Shown here: positions 31,233 through 31,684 of the stretch, piece after piece
How positions within the stretch are numbered: position 1 is the stretch's first letter
Layout: every line of letters starts with the position of its first letter
Assembly: GCA_910579965.1 (NCBI GenBank)
Contig: CAJTWF010000033.1
Coordinates: 1 to 31,684 of the forward strand
Direction: 5' to 3'
Length of the DNA stretch: 31,684 nt
Origin: an uncultured Oscillospiraceae bacterium
GTDB taxonomy: Bacteria > Bacillota > Clostridia > Oscillospirales > Oscillospiraceae
The notes under the pieces: model-generated
Told to the model about the DNA's origin: nothing
The model's input: only the letters and a program-made list of their open reading frames with translations
Database searches by the model: none
Translations under genes and position numbers: made by a program

Positions 31233-31684
31233 CTATATCCTGCGGAGGCGGAAGGTCTTGACCAGCTGCTTCAATACGCTGGCCTGGGCGCTGAGCTCCT
31301 GGCTGGTGGCCGCGCTCTCCTCCGCGGTGGAGGAGTTGGTCTGCACAACGCCGGTGATCTGCCCGATCTGATCCTGGATCTGCTCCACCGCGCCCGCCTG
31401 GGTCTGGGCGTCGGCGGCAATGGCGTTGATAGTCTCCACGATGCCGTTGGCGTTTGCCACAATGCCCTCCAGCTGCCTGGCCGTGGCGCCGGCAATCTGC
31501 GTCCCCTGGTTCACCGCGGCAATGGAGCGTCCGATCAGAGCCGAGGTGGACTGCGACGCCTCCGCGCTCTTGGCCGCCAGATTGCGGACCTCGTCCGCCA
31601 CCACGGCAAAGCCCTTGCCCGCCGTGCCGGCCCGGGCGGCCTCCACGGCGGCGTTCAGGGCCAGGATGTTGGTCTGGAAGGCGA
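31233..31684 (-). CDS. Methyl-accepting chemotaxis protein, C-terminal fragment
   Basis: The gene runs off the window, so only about 150 C-terminal residues are visible. They contain the signalling hairpin core (FQTNILALNAAVEAARAG, then GFAVVADEVRNLAAKSAEAS), which binds CheA and CheW. The remainder is a heptad-rich helix with glutamine/alanine-rich methylation-type segments (SSTAEESAATSQELSAQA). It ends with LKQLVKTFRLRRI. The sensor domain is outside the window, so no ligand can be proposed. Confidence 0.95.
   Translation of the reverse strand, partial: AFQTNILALNAAVEAARAGTAGKGFAVVADEVRNLAAKSAEASQSTSALIGRSIAAVNQGTQIAGATARQLEGIVANANGIVETINAIAADAQTQAGAVEQIQDQIGQITGVVQTNSSTAEESAATSQELSAQASVLKQLVKTFRLRRI

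Noticed and set aside
1..31684. CRISPR array, tRNA or rRNA genes
   Set aside because: No regularly spaced direct repeats, tRNA cloverleaf or conserved rRNA segments were seen by eye; a tRNA or covariance scan would settle this.

Overview
The window is GC-rich chromosomal DNA from an anaerobic Clostridia-type Firmicute, most likely Oscillospiraceae (Flavonifractor/Lawsonibacter/Oscillibacter-like). The evidence is a single-chain pyruvate:ferredoxin oxidoreductase, a WalRK-type two-component system with a YycH-like partner, a TIGR03960/DUF2344 radical-SAM pair, a GT2-GtrA fusion, and strong AGGAGG-type ribosome binding sites. The placement is inferred from gene content; no rRNA, tRNA or CRISPR was seen.

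Layout. 136-3330 (+): MoxR ATPase, DUF58 and DUF4129-type membrane protein, a tightly packed operon. 3527-9025 (-): an operon read GDPD, nudF, walR, walK, yycH-like, driven by an extended -10 promoter near 9060. 9204-10277 (+): P-loop ATPase. 10367-10747 (-): small lipoprotein. 10897-11700 (+): serine recombinase that appears to start at ATT, preceded by a promoter, a mini-ORF and a 23-bp inverted repeat. 11802-12290: broken SHOCT gene and repeat-like DNA. 12291-13704 (-): AraC regulator, a short palindromic element and a zinc-ribbon protein. 13982-15887 (+): cysteine-rich protein of unknown function and an NhaC-like antiporter. 16055-16381 (+): AT-rich MazG-like gene. 16545-17711 (+): CDF metal exporter. 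17809-18636 (-): AT-rich secreted protein. 18816-20498 (-): decayed ABC-exporter tail behind comM. 20753-24433 (+): nifJ. 24640-27130 (+): radical SAM and DUF2344 pair. 27240-31004 (+): GT2-GtrA, acyltransferase-like protein, response regulator and histidine kinase. 31005-31164: a 160-bp MITE-like element. 31233 to the window end (-): C-terminus of a methyl-accepting chemotaxis protein.

Most genes are core functions: envelope homeostasis (WalRK and the GT2/acyltransferase/two-component cluster), pyruvate metabolism, ion and metal export, and DNA uptake/recombination. The accessory signal lies in the gaps: the recombinase with its unusual leader, two related palindromic elements, a dispersed A/T-rich hairpin repeat with at least three copies, two gene remnants and two AT-rich genes that look acquired. 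I see no complete, clearly new multi-gene system. The most unusual object is the 10897-11100 recombinase leader.
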